A stretch of DNA of 64,000 bases from the NCBI GenBank assembly GCA_008802785.1, contig VUYT01000009.1:1-64000 (forward strand), read 5' to 3'. Below the pieces are notes generated by a model, which saw only the letters and a list, made by a program, of their open reading frames with translations, was not told the DNA's origin and searched no databases. Below are positions 10,543-21,963 of this stretch, one piece after another. The translations under genes were made by a program, and so were the position numbers. How positions within the stretch are numbered: position 1 is the stretch's first letter; every line of letters starts with the position of its first letter. The DNA comes from Symmetrospora coprosmae. Its lineage: Eukaryota; Basidiomycota; Cystobasidiomycetes; Symmetrosporaceae.

Positions 10543-12268
10543 TCAATTCCTGGTTGAATAGGTCGGGTAAGGATCCCCTCCCAACAGGCCAGAAGTGCTC
10601 TCGTATTCTACCCTAGGCGGTCGCCTCCGACGGAGCAGTGCCCATGCCAAGAGTGACAGCGCGAGCAAGCCGCCGACTCCAGCGCCAACCCCGATGCCAA
10701 TCTTCGCAGCGCTGGACAGACCTCCCGAGTTGCCATTGTCTTGATTGAAGGGGCTAAACACCGACTGACTTGCTTGGCTTAGCTGCGATGAGGCAGAAGC
10801 AAAGGCGGAGACCGAGAGGCTGGATAGCGAAGAGGCGAGAATAGCCGAGGAGTCTACATTTTCACTGCTAGTGGAGCTTGCTGTTGCTGGATCGCTGGTC
10901 GAGGTAGCCTGCAGGGTACTGGAAGAGGTAGTGCTAGGCTGGAGACTACCCGAGGATGCTGCAGTGGCCGATGCGGATGAGGATGCTGATGCGGCGGATG
11001 CAGCGGACCGCGCAGAGACCGACGACAAAGAGGCCAGGACCGACGACGAGGCCTGTGCGGCGACTGACGAGGATGACAAGACTGCTGCTACCGATGCTGC
11101 GGAAGCGGATGAGGCACTCGCGGCGCTCTGCGAGCTGAGGATCGAGGCGGCGGAGACAGACGCCGCAGAAGCCACGCTTGATGCAGAAGCTTCGAGACTT
11201 GAAGAGATCGATGCTAGTACAGAGGATGCCGATGCGAGATCCATCGTGCTGGAAGACGTAGACGTAGGAGCTGAGGTAGAAGTAGAGGGACTGAACCTCG
11301 GAGGAAGTCAGCCTTTGGTGGTCGAAGTAAGCAGGTTGAGAGCGCGGGGCGGGAGAGCCACTGACAGGCTTGTACTGATTGCAGGTCCTGCCGGCGGGAG
11401 AGGCGCAACCAAGGGCAAGCCGCATCCGCCGCTCCTAGGCACAGCATCGGGAAAGCTGAAGCCGCCGCCCTGCTGTGGGGCGTCCACCACCTGCGCGACG
11501 CAGCTGCAGATGTACGCGTCCGGAGGACCGCCGAGGGCGCCGCCCGGTTGCACGCTACCGTCGCACCGATAATACTCCCCGAGATAGCTGAGGCAGTTCT
11601 CTTGGGAGTCATCGCACCCGATCATCTCCTGCGATGATGGTGCAAAGCAGCGGTCAGACTGGCAGATCAACTACCATAGACAGAGCGGAGAGCCTCACTG
11701 TGCATGGCGTAGGATCCTCGTCTCGATAGAAGAGGACGTCGCAATTCTTCGGCGCCTGATACGCAATGCTGAGAGTCTGCGCGCGGTCACACGGGGTGGA
11801 TGTGCCCAAGCTGCCGGAGCCGACAGCACAGGTGTAGGTGCCAACGCTCGTGGTCCCTGAGCCTGCCGAGCTAGCAAGGTTGGCGATTCGTTGCTGACCG
11901 TCGCAGATGCTGGAGGGAAACGGGCGGTCAGTCTCCAACGTCGCGGCCGTTGGAGATCCCGCACTCACGGCTGCCCCGCCGGGCCGTAGAACGTTGTACC
12001 GACGGCTACAGCTGCGTTGCTCGATCCACTCTGTAAGGACTGTATGTCGCAAATGGTCCCCTGGCAGACTGAGGCCGGGAAGGTGTACCTGCGGAGACGG
12101 ATCAATCGTGGCATGTGCCGAGTGCCGTCATCGTGGTCAGCGAGCTCCGAGCGACGAAGATCTTGCTGCGACCCCGGCCAGGGACGACTTGGCTCACGAC
12201 GAGAGATCTCCTGAGCAGCTCGATATGCTACCGGTACTGAAGAGCCAGTACAGGGTGTTGCTGGCCAT
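10543..12268 (-). CDS. Single-pass surface protein, Cys-containing ectodomain with Ser/Ala stalk
   Basis: Predicted exons complement(10543..11296, 11366..11628, 11699..11909, 11969..12088, 12198..12268), about 472 aa. The order is a Cys-containing ectodomain (SVCQGTICDIQSL, ICDGQQRIANL, then LGEYYRCDGS and AYICSCVAQ), a Ser/Ala-rich stalk of roughly 170 residues likely to be O-mannosylated, one helix (GIGVGAGVGGLLALSLLAWALL), an RRRR stop-transfer and a short cytosolic tail. This is the layout of fungal wall-stress sensors or mucin-like adhesins, but I recognise no family. The start at 12268 gives a poor signal peptide; a better hydrophobic stretch (LLLLLLT) lies upstream near 12388-12408 but lacks a clear ATG, so a first exon may be missing. 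It converges on the histidine kinase. Confidence 0.6.
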
Positions 12269-12987
12269 GCTCCTATTCTCTGAGGCTGTGCTGTCCTGGA
12301 AATCGCTCTGTGTATGGAAGGGCGAGCGACCGCACGCTTTCAGCTACTCGGTGCGGCTCAGAATGATATACGCTGGCAGTCAGTAGCAGCAGAAGCAACG
12401 CAGGAGCAGCCAGGTGCGCTTGAAGAACGGGCAATCAGTCTTGGCCACCTGCAGCCATTAAGCTCCGCGGCTGCCGTCATTACTCTAGTAGGAGCGACCA
12501 AGAAGTGTGTTTCAGACCATAAGGACGCGCGGATGCCGGTTGGCAGTGCGCCCTAGGACTAGAACATGCGTGTAGATGCAATGCCTAGTCCGCATCATAT
12601 CACCAGTGCATGGCTCATCGCTGGGCTTTGGACTGTGTGAGTGCGTGAGAGAGAAAGAGAGACTTGGACCCTCGCGTGGCTACTCTACGCGTCGCCACCC
12701 TGAGAGGCACGTGATCTGGTTTCAGTCGGGATTCGCCACCGAGGGACGTTGTCTCCAACAAAAGCGATGGGAGGAGAAAGGAAGGAAGAAGAAACGATGG
12801 CCGAACCGCAAAAGAAAGGCAATGGCATCCTGACAAAGGCCGCTCAGATAGCAGCGGGCACACTTGTAGCCTGCTCAGGTCCTGTTGTCTGTGAATACGG
12901 AACAGCGAGAGTGAGAGCCATCGTCATGCCAGCCTGGCTCTACTCTCCTCTTCGAGTACACATACACTGGCAAGCCCAATCTTCGCG
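12269..12987. other. Divergent upstream region, surface protein and first P450
   Basis: 719 bp. It may contain the true first exon and signal peptide of the minus-strand surface protein (hydrophobic minus-strand stretch around 12388-12408) and the promoter of the first P450, including a purine-rich GA tract near 12648-12662. No other gene is visible. Confidence 0.5.
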
Positions 12988-15217
12988 ATGCCCTCGTCAG
13001 CCTCAATGTCCAAAGCCCTCGTATTCGAGTCGACTGCCTGGCTCACACTGGACGTCTCTTGGAAGCTCGTCCTCACCTTGCTCGTCCTGGTAGCCGCTTC
13101 TCTCAAGTTTGTCCACGGCTCTCTCGCAGCTAGCAAGAATGTGCGAAAGAGCTTGCCGCCAGGGCCGACCGGGCTGTGGCTCCTAGGATGTACAAAGCAG
13201 ATGCTCGATCCCTCGATACAGCCATGGTTCCGGTTTCAAGCTTGGTCAAACGAGCACAACGCTCGTGAGTGGCGATCAGGGCCGTGCATTTACGATAGTC
13301 TCGCTAATACTGGTTCACATGCAGCTCACCTACTCTCGGTACCCACTCTGGGTCAGCTTACAATCATCATCAAGTAGGGCTTCCCCTCCGCACGTTGACC
13401 GTCTAAAAGGGACTTTCCCGCTGAAGCCGACGTACCACTGTTGCGGTGATCCCTTGTCAGCTCCATGCAAGCCGGAAGCGATCTTTTTGAGAAGCGCGCC
13501 CGCATCTACTCTGATAGACCTCGCAACGTCTTTGACGTCGAGATGGTCGAAAAGAACATGGTCCTGGTCCATGTCGGAGATCCCGTCATGTGAGCCACTC
13601 CAAGTTCCGGAAGCATAGGTATTGGGGTGTGAGGTATCTTGCTGACAGTTTCTTGACAGTGTCGAAAGACGAAGGAAGCTGCTCAGCGAGGATCTGGGCG
13701 CTTCAGGCGCCAGAGCGGCTCAGCCGGTACAAGTGGAAGAGGCGCGCGCCCTCGCAGCCGACATATTGCGTCGGCCCACATCGTACATCGACGCAATCGC
13801 AGTATCACAGCGTAGTCTCATCTTGCGTCTTGTTTGCTCGCAGTCGACTACCCTTTCGGCAAAACAGATCTGGGAGCACATTCAGTACTCGCAAAAGCGG
13901 CCAAAGCCGGCACTGGCCATGACCCTCCAAGTCCTCCCTAGCCTGCGGCACCTACCCGCGTGGTTCCCTGGAGCCAACTTCCAAGAGGTCGGCGACCGAT
14001 ACTTTGCAGAGGACAGGAAGGTCTGGACGGATCTCGTCAGCGATGTACGACGCAGTATGGAGGCCGGCAAGGCGCCGCACAGCATCCTTTCGAACTGGCT
14101 ACAGATGGACGCCGAACGTCGCTACGGTGTCTCGCTTGACGAGATGGCTTTTGCTGCGGGGAACCTGCTGACAGCCGGCGGAGAGGTGAGCTGGCAGTCT
14201 GAATGCAAGACTGCCGGACTCGCAATGTGCAGCCCATTGAAGCTGAGGAGCTCCATTTCAGCTGCCCGATGTGACGATGAAGATCTTCGTTCTCACCATG
14301 CTCCACCACCCAGAAATTTGCAAGAAGGTGCGCGACGAGATTGATAGGGTAGTTGGAAGAGATCGTCTGCCTGTGTTCGAGGACAAGGAGCTCCTGCCAT
14401 ATACTCGGGCAGCGATCATCGAGTCTCAAAGGTGGAGACCAGTCAGCCCTATCGGAGTATGTCACTCTAGCACTGAGGTAAGTCGCTCATCAGCTACAGA
14501 CTGCACGCTAGAAAGGCCCTGCCGACGAGACGAGCGCGACGACACAGGATGATGTGTACGAAGGTCTTTTCATCCCAAAGGGCACGAGGATCTTCCCTTC
14601 ACTTTGGTCAGTGTGGCTCTCTTATAATAAACTCGAGACAGAGCGAAACCAGGCAAGCCAAGCCGGACGCTGAATCTCCCCTTCCGGACGCCAGGTCGAT
14701 GAGCCGGGATACGGAGGTATACCCTGATCCAGAAGAGTTTCGACCGGAACGCCATCTTCGTCAAGATGGTTCGTTTACCAAGCAACGTGAGCTGCCAGTC
14801 TGGGGCTTTGGGAGACGGTGAGTCACTGCTCGCTCTGGTCAATCAGTCAGGTCCATCTACTGAGCCATTGTCTTTGGGCATGCAGCAAATGCGCGGCGGT
14901 GCACCTGGCCGAGGGTACGCTCTTCATCCATCTCGTCACGCTCTTGTGGGCTTTCGACTTTGTTCTTCCGTTGTCGGGTGAGAAGGAGCTACCGACGGTG
15001 GACATCCGCAAATGGAGAGGCATGTTCCCTGTGTAAGTGTCCGCATTTACAAGAGGTCTTGGATCACACGACAAGAAGACACCGTCGCTGATGCTCAAGT
15101 CTGCCATGCTACCGTAGCTTTCCACCCGATTTCGAGATGACCTGTGTGCCGAGGGGTGGAGAGGTTGAGGCCCTGCTTGGGGTAGCTGTGGCTGCATGGT
15201 GCGATGTTGGCCCGTAG
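12988..15217 (+). CDS. Cytochrome P450, tandem copy 1
   Basis: Predicted exons 12988..13264, 13325..13373, 13461..13589, 13660..14185, 14262..14477, 14548..14606, 14695..14817, 14886..15032, 15118..15217; 541 aa. An N-terminal membrane anchor (LVLTLLVLVAASL) is followed by the hinge LPPGPTGLWLLG. The K-helix is ESQR, the PERF-type block is FRPERHL, and the heme loop is WGFGRRKCAAVHLAE with the Cys ligand. The consensus FxxGxRxCxG is altered at both ends (W and A). The I-helix reads TAGGE-LPDVT across an intron, keeping the acidic residue but not the usual Thr. It is a microsomal class II enzyme needing a reductase; the substrate is unknown. The second copy lies 482 bp downstream. Confidence 0.9.
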
Positions 15218-15699
15218 GTAGAACGGAGCCCAAATCCAAGCTGCGTGCGTGCGCACTAGCTGAATAGCCATGGACGCGTGCGGGAATGCTATCATCAGAA
15301 ATGCTGATGCGATGCCCGAGTTGGAGTGTGTTGTGTAGTTGCTCGGATCTTGCCCGAGGGCGTCCGTGATGGTGGCAAAAGGTCCACTCCCTTTGCTCGC
15401 ACCAACAAAAGGTCAACAAAGCAGGGAGATGCAAAAAGCGATAGAGCTTTTCGCGACTGATGCCGTCGAGCCAGATTGACAAGTAACAATGAACGTGACA
15501 GGCGCCAAAGATGGATGGACTTCTGTCGGGGGTTGCTCTCAGGACGCCCGCAGCTGCACACCGTCGCCATAAACCTGTTTCATCCCGACCCTCTCGCTGC
15601 CTGACTAGACACTTTCGACCTCTACGCTGCCGAGTTTCTACTCGCGAATCGCCTAAGCTAGTAGTACCTCTCCCGCTTGTAGCGGCTATACCATCCGAC
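15218..15699. other. Spacer between the two P450 genes
   Basis: 482 bp holding the 3' end of copy 1 and the promoter of copy 2. I see no remnant gene or transposon between the copies. Confidence 0.6.
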
Positions 15700-17900
15700 A
15701 TGCCGTCCTCTTCACCCCTGTGGACGCTCTCCGTCTCCTGGACGTCCTTGTGTCTCATTAGCGCAGCTGCTATCCTCGCAGCACTTCTACTGCGGAAGAG
15801 CCGTAGCTATGCGTTGCCCTCTGGTCCACGCGGGCAATGGGTGCTCGGCTGTACGAAAGAGATGCTCGACCCGTCGGTACACCCATGGACGCGCTTCGAG
15901 AAATGGTCGAAACAGCACAATGCTCGTGGGCGACGCTCATAGCTATTGATCCCGTCACTCGCCAGAAGCTTGCGATACTGACCCTCTCATATCCTCGCAG
16001 CCCACCTCTTGTCGGTCCCGACGCTCGGCCAGACATCCATCATTGTCAAGTGAGCTCTTGCAGTTCGGCAAAAATCCGTGTCCCACGCTCATGCTGTCAG
16101 GTCAATGTCCAATCTGCCCTCCCCCCGTCAAGCTCCATGCAAGCTGCCACAGATATCCTCGAGAAACGCGCCAAGCTCAACTCTGGTCGTCCGCACAATC
16201 ATTTCGAAGTAGATATAGTGGAGAAGAGGATGGTGCTTGCCAATATCGACGAACCAGATGCGTGAGTTGGCGGCGTGGGTGCATAGCTGGGCAGGGAAGG
16301 CCAATGGCTGACGGGTCCTCATCAATGATGACACCACAGCGTATTGCGGCGCAGGAAGCTTCTTAACGAAGATCTGGGAGCGCAAGGCTCCAGAACGATG
16401 CAACCAATTCAGCAGGAGGAAGCTCGCCGATTCGTCGCTAGGCTGCTGCGCAAGCCCGATGCCTATTTGGAGGCTATCGATGCTTCTCAAAAGGCCCTGG
16501 TCCTTCGCATGACCTGCTCGAGCACCAAAAGCCTCTCCGCTGAAGCACTGTGGAAACACATCGCTCAGAGACAGAGACGCCCGCAGCCAGACCTATCGCC
16601 TTTACTGCGAATCTGGCCAGTCCTCCGTTATCTACCAAGCTGGTTCCCAGGAGCCAACTTCCGCGAGATGGGCGAGCAATATCACGCAGAGGATAGCAAA
16701 GTCTGGCTCGATCTGCTCGGCGATGTCAAGCAGGAGTTTTCGAGCGGAAAAGCCAAACAGAGCTTCCTCTCGCGCTGGCTTGAGAGCGATGCAGGATCGC
16801 GGTACTCGCTAAGCGACAAGGAGATCGCATTCGCTGCAGGCAACTTGCTAACAGCAGGCGGTGACGTGAGTCCAGAATGTCAGGACATGTGCAGTCCAGC
16901 GTCTGACCGAAATGAGGCTATTCTGCCACTCTCCATTCCATCCGGCGACGAGCAGCTTCCCGATGTCACGCTTCGGATCTTCATTCTCACCATGTTGCAT
17001 CACCCACTGGTCTGCAAGAGGGCGCAAGCGGAAATAGACGGAGTGGTGGGCCGGGAACGCCTTCCTGACTTCGATGACAAGGATCACCTCCCTTTCACGC
17101 GGGCGGTCATCCTCGAAACGCAGCGCTGGAGGCCATTGACACCTATTAGCGTGTGCCATACGGCTACAGAGGTGGGGCAGGCTCAGTACGGGATCCAAGA
17201 CTGCTGTTGCGAGCCTTGCTGATGGTTGCCGTCCCCTGCGGACATAGGACGATGTATACGAGGGCATGCTCATCCCCAGGGGAACGAATATATATCCGAG
17301 CCTGTGGTAGGTCTACGCAGCGCTGTAGGAGCCACGGGCACAGGCTATGCGCTACGGTCTAACTGATCCCGTTTATCGTTTATTGCTTCTTCCTCTATGC
17401 CCCTCTTCGCACTGCTTCCAATACTGACAGGGCCATGAGTCAGGATATCTCGGTGTACCCCGAGCCAGAGCGATTTCTCCCTGAACGGCATCTTCGCGAG
17501 GACGGCTCGTTCACCAAGCGCAACGAGCTGCCGACGTGGGGTTTCGGGTCGAGGTGAGACGGATGCGCTGCCAGCTGCAGGCTGTGGTTGCAGGTGAATG
17601 ACTGCTCTCAGCTGACGTAAATACGATCCCGCCGCTCCCGCAATGCCAATATCCAGGAAATGCTCTGCCATGCATCTAGCCGAGGGCACCCTTTTCATCA
17701 ACATTGCAACGCTGCTGTGGGCATTTGACCTGGTGGCTCCGCTCGATGACCATGGGCAGCCCATCCTTCCGAGCGCCGACTACAAGGACTGGCGAGGCCC
17801 GATGCCGTGCACGCCAAAGGAGTTCAAGGTGACGTGCAGGGCGCGCGGACCCGAAGTTGCGGCCATCCTGTCGGACAGTTTGGATGACGTCGCGATGTAG
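15700..17900 (+). CDS. Cytochrome P450, tandem copy 2
   Basis: Predicted exons 15700..15925, 16001..16049, 16133..16261, 16340..16865, 16956..17171, 17248..17306, 17431..17553, 17657..17900; 523 aa. Anchor LCLISAAAILAALLL, hinge LPSGPRGQWVLG, K-helix ETQR, FLPERHL, heme loop WGFGSRKCSAMHLAE. Exons 2-7 have exactly the lengths of those in copy 1 (49, 129, 526, 216, 59, 123 nt), so the two arose by tandem duplication. The last intron of copy 1 is absent here. The I-helix is TAGGD-LPDVT, again without Thr after the acidic residue. The first exon is shorter (226 against 277 nt), with a divergent anchor. Function as for copy 1: an oxidoreductase of unknown substrate. I see no terpene synthase or PKS nearby to suggest a pathway. 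Confidence 0.9.
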
Positions 17901-18151
17901 GCTGGGTGCGGGCGACCGTATGACCACTGAACCTGCAATCGCTGGTGGTCTGTTCGGTGCGCTTTTCCTTGACTGCATGCAATCTTGGCAACCTCGTCTG
18001 TTCTGTGCTGTCGCATTGCGTTTACATTGGGTTGGTACGAGCATACGATGTGACGTGGTCTGCCTGGCTCTCTCGGCTCGTCCTCGTCCTCGTCCTCCTC
18101 GTCGCCGTCTGCCCATCTCTCTCTCGCTTGCACCAACCCAATCCATCGAAA

Positions 18152-19994
18152 ATGGCCACGATGAGGGCAGCGGGCATGGCCATGACCATGTCGATGGCTT
18201 CTGCTGCGACAGCGACAGTTCCGGCGAGCAGACGTTGCTGCACCTCGCTCATTGCAGCGGTGGGAGCGGATAGCAGCAGCCGTCACCGTCGCGCTGCTCG
18301 TCGTCCTCAGCCATCGTCCAGCAGCAGCAGCAGCAGCTCAGGAGGGCACGCACAATGCAGTAGCGTACACCATCCCTTCGGATCAAGATCCCTGTTTGGA
18401 TTCGGGAACGCTGGCAAGAAGAAGGCGGACACTGCAGCATCGACGCCACCGCAACCATCGCGCCCGGTACTGCAGCAGGATGACCTGTTTCATTCAGTAA
18501 GGTGCAGCCGAACGGGTGTCAGGAAGAACGGTCACAGAGCGCTGATCACAGCTATCTTCCACCCCCTCTTGCTTTGTACCCCATGCAGCTCTCGCAGTCG
18601 CCCTTTCCCGAGATGCGAGAGAAGGCGAAACGCGTAAAGGCGCAGGCGTACTGCCCAGTCTCACTAGCTCGCGGGACACAGCGACACGTAGAGTTTGACT
18701 GTCCATACTCTGGATGGCCAACGCACTACTCGAAAGCCGAGTGGGAAGCAGATACGCAGCACGGCAGATACTGGCCCAGGCTAAAGGAGGTCAACGAGGA
18801 CGAGCACGATTTGCGCTCAGGGAGAGAGCTGGGCGAATTCAACCTGCCTGGGCCACAGCCGTTTGAGGAGGCCATTTCGATGGGGACGTGGGACGTCTTC
18901 TTCTACACCAGAGGCTTTCCCAGCATCGACAGCGACCGATCCAGGAGGCATGTCAGCAAGCTTCTCACCTTCCCAGCTACAATAGGAGCGACCCTGCACG
19001 AGAATTCGCCCTACTCGACACGCAACCAGCGTCTGACGGCCGAGGGTCTGAGATCGATGACTGGTGAGTCGGTTGGCGGGCGTGCGACGAGCGAGAGACC
19101 CGGTATAGGTACTATCAAAGAGGAGAAGCAGCCACTGACGCACTTCCGGCCACGTTCCTCTTTCATCTCGTCGCTCGTATCTGCCCAGCCCTGCGCCAAT
19201 CGCTGCATCCGGCTTTTGGCGCAAAGCCGAACGTGCGCGGGCGCTCAACCGATCCAGTCCGAATCTTCATCGTCGGGGCGCGAGCCGAATCTTCCCTGCC
19301 GCCTCACGTCTGGCAGCAACTCAGTCACCTCTTCCCATCAGACGGCGTCGCTTTCCATGTCTATTTCATCGGGCCCGAGGTCATCTTCCCGCAGCCTGGC
19401 CAGGGCGCCTCACCACACAACACGAAGGAGGTGACAAAATATGGACACAAGGCAGCCACGACATACGTCTCCGAGACTTTGAGCCTGTCAACCATACAAG
19501 CGCGCTACGAGCAAGTCCACGAGAGCCTCGGGCCCTTTGACCCTTACAGGTGAGTAGCCTTGGCTTTTGCTCCTAAAGCCATGCCCTCCTCGATTGACGC
19601 CGAGGCACTCTCCCTTGCTGCCGGCAGCGACGTCTTCTACGCTTTCTCGCCAGGTCTCGGCTTCCCGGATGAGACTGATCCAAGCAAGCCGCAAGCTGTG
19701 ACGAACTGGTCCACGGCGCTGTCGCAGATACTGAGTACTAAAGCCCCTCTATTCTGCACCGGATTCTCACCGAAGGATGTCGAGCGGGACGTTCTTGCCC
19801 TCGACAGCTTGCAGGCTCAGGGTGTGAGAGGCGAGTTCGACTGGATCTTGACGCCCGGCGAGAACATCTTTAGGAGCGAGAAGTGGGAGATCCTCGAGTC
19901 TGATCCACGAGTAGGGGCAAAGGCAAATTGGGGACTCTGGGGCATTAGGGGCAGACTGTACGAAGTAGACGAGACGACTTTGCAGCTCGATTAG
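18152..19994 (+). CDS. MSS51: Mss51-like mitochondrial protein (COX1 translation factor family)
   Basis: Predicted exons 18152..18496, 18589..19063, 19189..19549, 19628..19994; 515 aa. The first 100 residues are Ala/Ser/Arg-rich and suit a mitochondrial presequence, with a Ser run from an AGC repeat. Then come LFHSLSQSPFPEMREKA and CPVSLARG with HVEFDCPYSGWPTHYS, a Cys/His region where yeast Mss51 binds heme or zinc, and the Mss51 C-terminal block with LRQSLHPAFG, VRIFIVGARAE and DVFYAFSPGLGFP. In yeast Mss51 activates COX1 mRNA translation and couples it to complex IV assembly; whether the heme-regulated role holds in basidiomycetes is inferred. The exon joins restore SMT-ALRQSLHP and DPY-SDVFYAF. 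It follows the P450 pair on the same strand. Confidence 0.88.
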
Positions 19995-20130
19995 CTGCGG
20001 GCAATGACAGCGTCGGCGGCCCGTCCAAACCATGTAGCAACAACAGCGGGAACTGCTTGCCTACTCTACTGCAAACTGCAACTGATGCGAGATGAACGAT
20101 GTGCTATGTTGATCGCGTAACGAGCCCGCA

Positions 20131-21427
20131 TCACGCGAAAATCCTCAGAGCACCGTATACGACGTTGATGCTGACGCCGGCAACGATGGCCATCTGTGCC
20201 TTCCGACTGAAGATATTGCTCTCGGCGCGGAAGAAAAAAAGAGGCAAGAAGGGGAGGAAAAAGCCGGCGATCACGAATCGAAGGAGTGTCGAATAGATGT
20301 CTGCTGACGCTGCAATGATGGCAGGAAGCCGTCAGCCAACGACACGCGGAACACCTGGACCGAGCAAGGCCGCAGGGCTCAGACGAACTCACGCGAGCCA
20401 GCATCTTCCCCTCTCGCGCCAAGGCCCTCCATCCAGCGGTCCTCGAGCGCTTGCGCTTCGGGATCTTCGTCACCGAGAATGGCTGTATCACCGGGTCCAT
20501 CTTCATGGAACTGAACGCGCAGGTTCGCGATGTCGTCCGGCGAGAAGCCTGCTTCTCGCAGGCGGTCAAACCCACGCAGAGGTTGTGGAGCCGTTGATTC
20601 AGGCGCTTCTGGTAGGCTTGATGGCTGAGTGAGCGGCTTTACAGTCAGCGCGTCCGATTTCCGTTCGCTTGCAGACTCGTGGCAGCCGATTCTGCTCACC
20701 GTAGACAATCTTGCGGTGTCCTGTGCTGGTTCCTCTTTCTCAATACTGCCTGCCTCCCCAACGGAGCAATGTAGCCAGATCTTGCGCGCCGCGCCGGCAT
20801 CGTTACCTTGCGCTGAAGCATCGATCCCTCTGCCCTTCCCTTTCATGTCTCGACTAGCTGACGGAGCGGGTCTCGAGGTACCAGGCTCCTCCTGCCGTCC
20901 ATCCGCATGGCTACTGTCCGATGAGAACACCGCTCCCTTCACAACGCCCTCAAGAGCAGAGATATCGATGCCGGCAATGCTCCTCCTTATCGACGACGCA
21001 ATGGACGAGGGGTTCTCGCGCTGTCGCTGCCGTCTGACGAGGTTGGTAATCCATTGGCTCGGCCGCGTGCTATCAGACATGACGCGGCCAAGGTAGATGA
21101 GACGCAGGCGGTTAGTGGATAGTCCAGGCCGCAGCACGCGAATCTGGCAGAGACAAAGAGGCTGCCTCAGCCAGACGACCCGCGTCTTTCATCAGCGCTC
21201 TCATCCCTGCTCACCCTGCCTTTGACGTCCAGGACACTCTCCTGGCTTCCGATGTACAGATCTTCCAGATCCGTGGTTGATCCATCTGTGAAGCGTACGC
21301 TTACGGTGAGGCCCGTCAAGCCCGCGAAGAGGTCGTTCTGATCGTCAAGCGGCTCAGCCGCGGCGTCGCTGCTGCTGCCTCGAGAGTCAAGTCTTGTTGC
21401 GTCATCCTGCACAGCCCCTTCAGCCAT
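20131..21427 (-). CDS. DSC3: Dsc E3 ubiquitin ligase complex subunit 3
   Basis: Predicted exons complement(20131..20309, 20393..21143, 21215..21427), 380 aa. The N-terminal ubiquitin-like region has LTVSVRFTDGS, VLDVKGRIRVLRPGL and LRLIYLGRVMSD. A Ser/Lys linker leads to IWLHCSVGE and GFDRLREAGFSPDDIANLR, the DUF2407 C-terminal signature of Dsc3. Two membrane helices end the protein (FVIAGFFLPFLPLFFF and MAIVAGVSINVVYGA). The Dsc complex sits in Golgi/ER membranes, ubiquitinates orphan membrane proteins and in some fungi cleaves SREBP. The start at 21427 is the last ATG before the conserved block; an in-frame upstream ATG exists at 21748 but its extra text looks non-coding. The gene converges on MSS51 with about 136 bp between stops. 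Confidence 0.87.
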
Positions 21428-21930
21428 TTGCACTGGAGAGGAATGCTGATGCCGTCTAGCGCACGCTGGTACACGATGAGGGACTTGTCCTCGTTGTGGC
21501 CGCCTTCGAAGACTGAATTGAAGATGCAATAGATGGGAGCGTAGGCAAGGAGCAGCCAGGCAAGATCGATTCGGCCACTGCCGGGCACGTGTCTGTCTCG
21601 TCGAGCTCGCTAGTACGACGCGCCTCTCGCGGGTTGTAGGAAAAGAACCACAGCACGGGAGAGTGCAGAAGCCGGCATCCTCATGTGCATGCGTGTGTGC
21701 AATGTAGTTCCGGGTTCTGATGGCGCTGACCGTTGACTGGTGAGGCACACCGCAGCAGGAACCGGGGATGGTTGCGCTACTCTGTCCGACCTGGACAGGC
21801 CTTCACAGACGCTAAAACCCCAAGCACCGCACACGAGCGGATACCGTAATATAATGTTCGGCCGGTGCGGGCAGTGGAAGTGGCTGTGAAGTGTACCTTA
21901 CGCCTCCCGCCATGCGGCACAAGCATAATG

Positions 21931-21963
21931 CAATCAGTGGCAAAATACAATCAGTGGCAAAAT
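21931..21963. repeat. 16-bp direct repeat
   Basis: The unit CAATCAGTGGCAAAAT occurs twice, at 21931-21946 and 21948-21963, with one base between (period 17). Confidence 0.9.

Noticed and set aside
10871-11572. Long plus-strand frame (233 codons), acidic and Ala/Asp/Glu-rich
   Set aside because: It is the mirror of the Ser/Ala stalk of the minus-strand surface protein, whose membrane helix and splice sites are convincing.
11671-11698. 28-nt intron in the surface protein gene
   Set aside because: Too short; a 70-nt intron (11629-11698) with a CTGAC branch site and the same phase fits better.
12988-19994. Secondary-metabolite gene cluster around the P450 pair
   Set aside because: No backbone synthase, transporter or pathway regulator is visible nearby; MSS51 and DSC3 are housekeeping genes.
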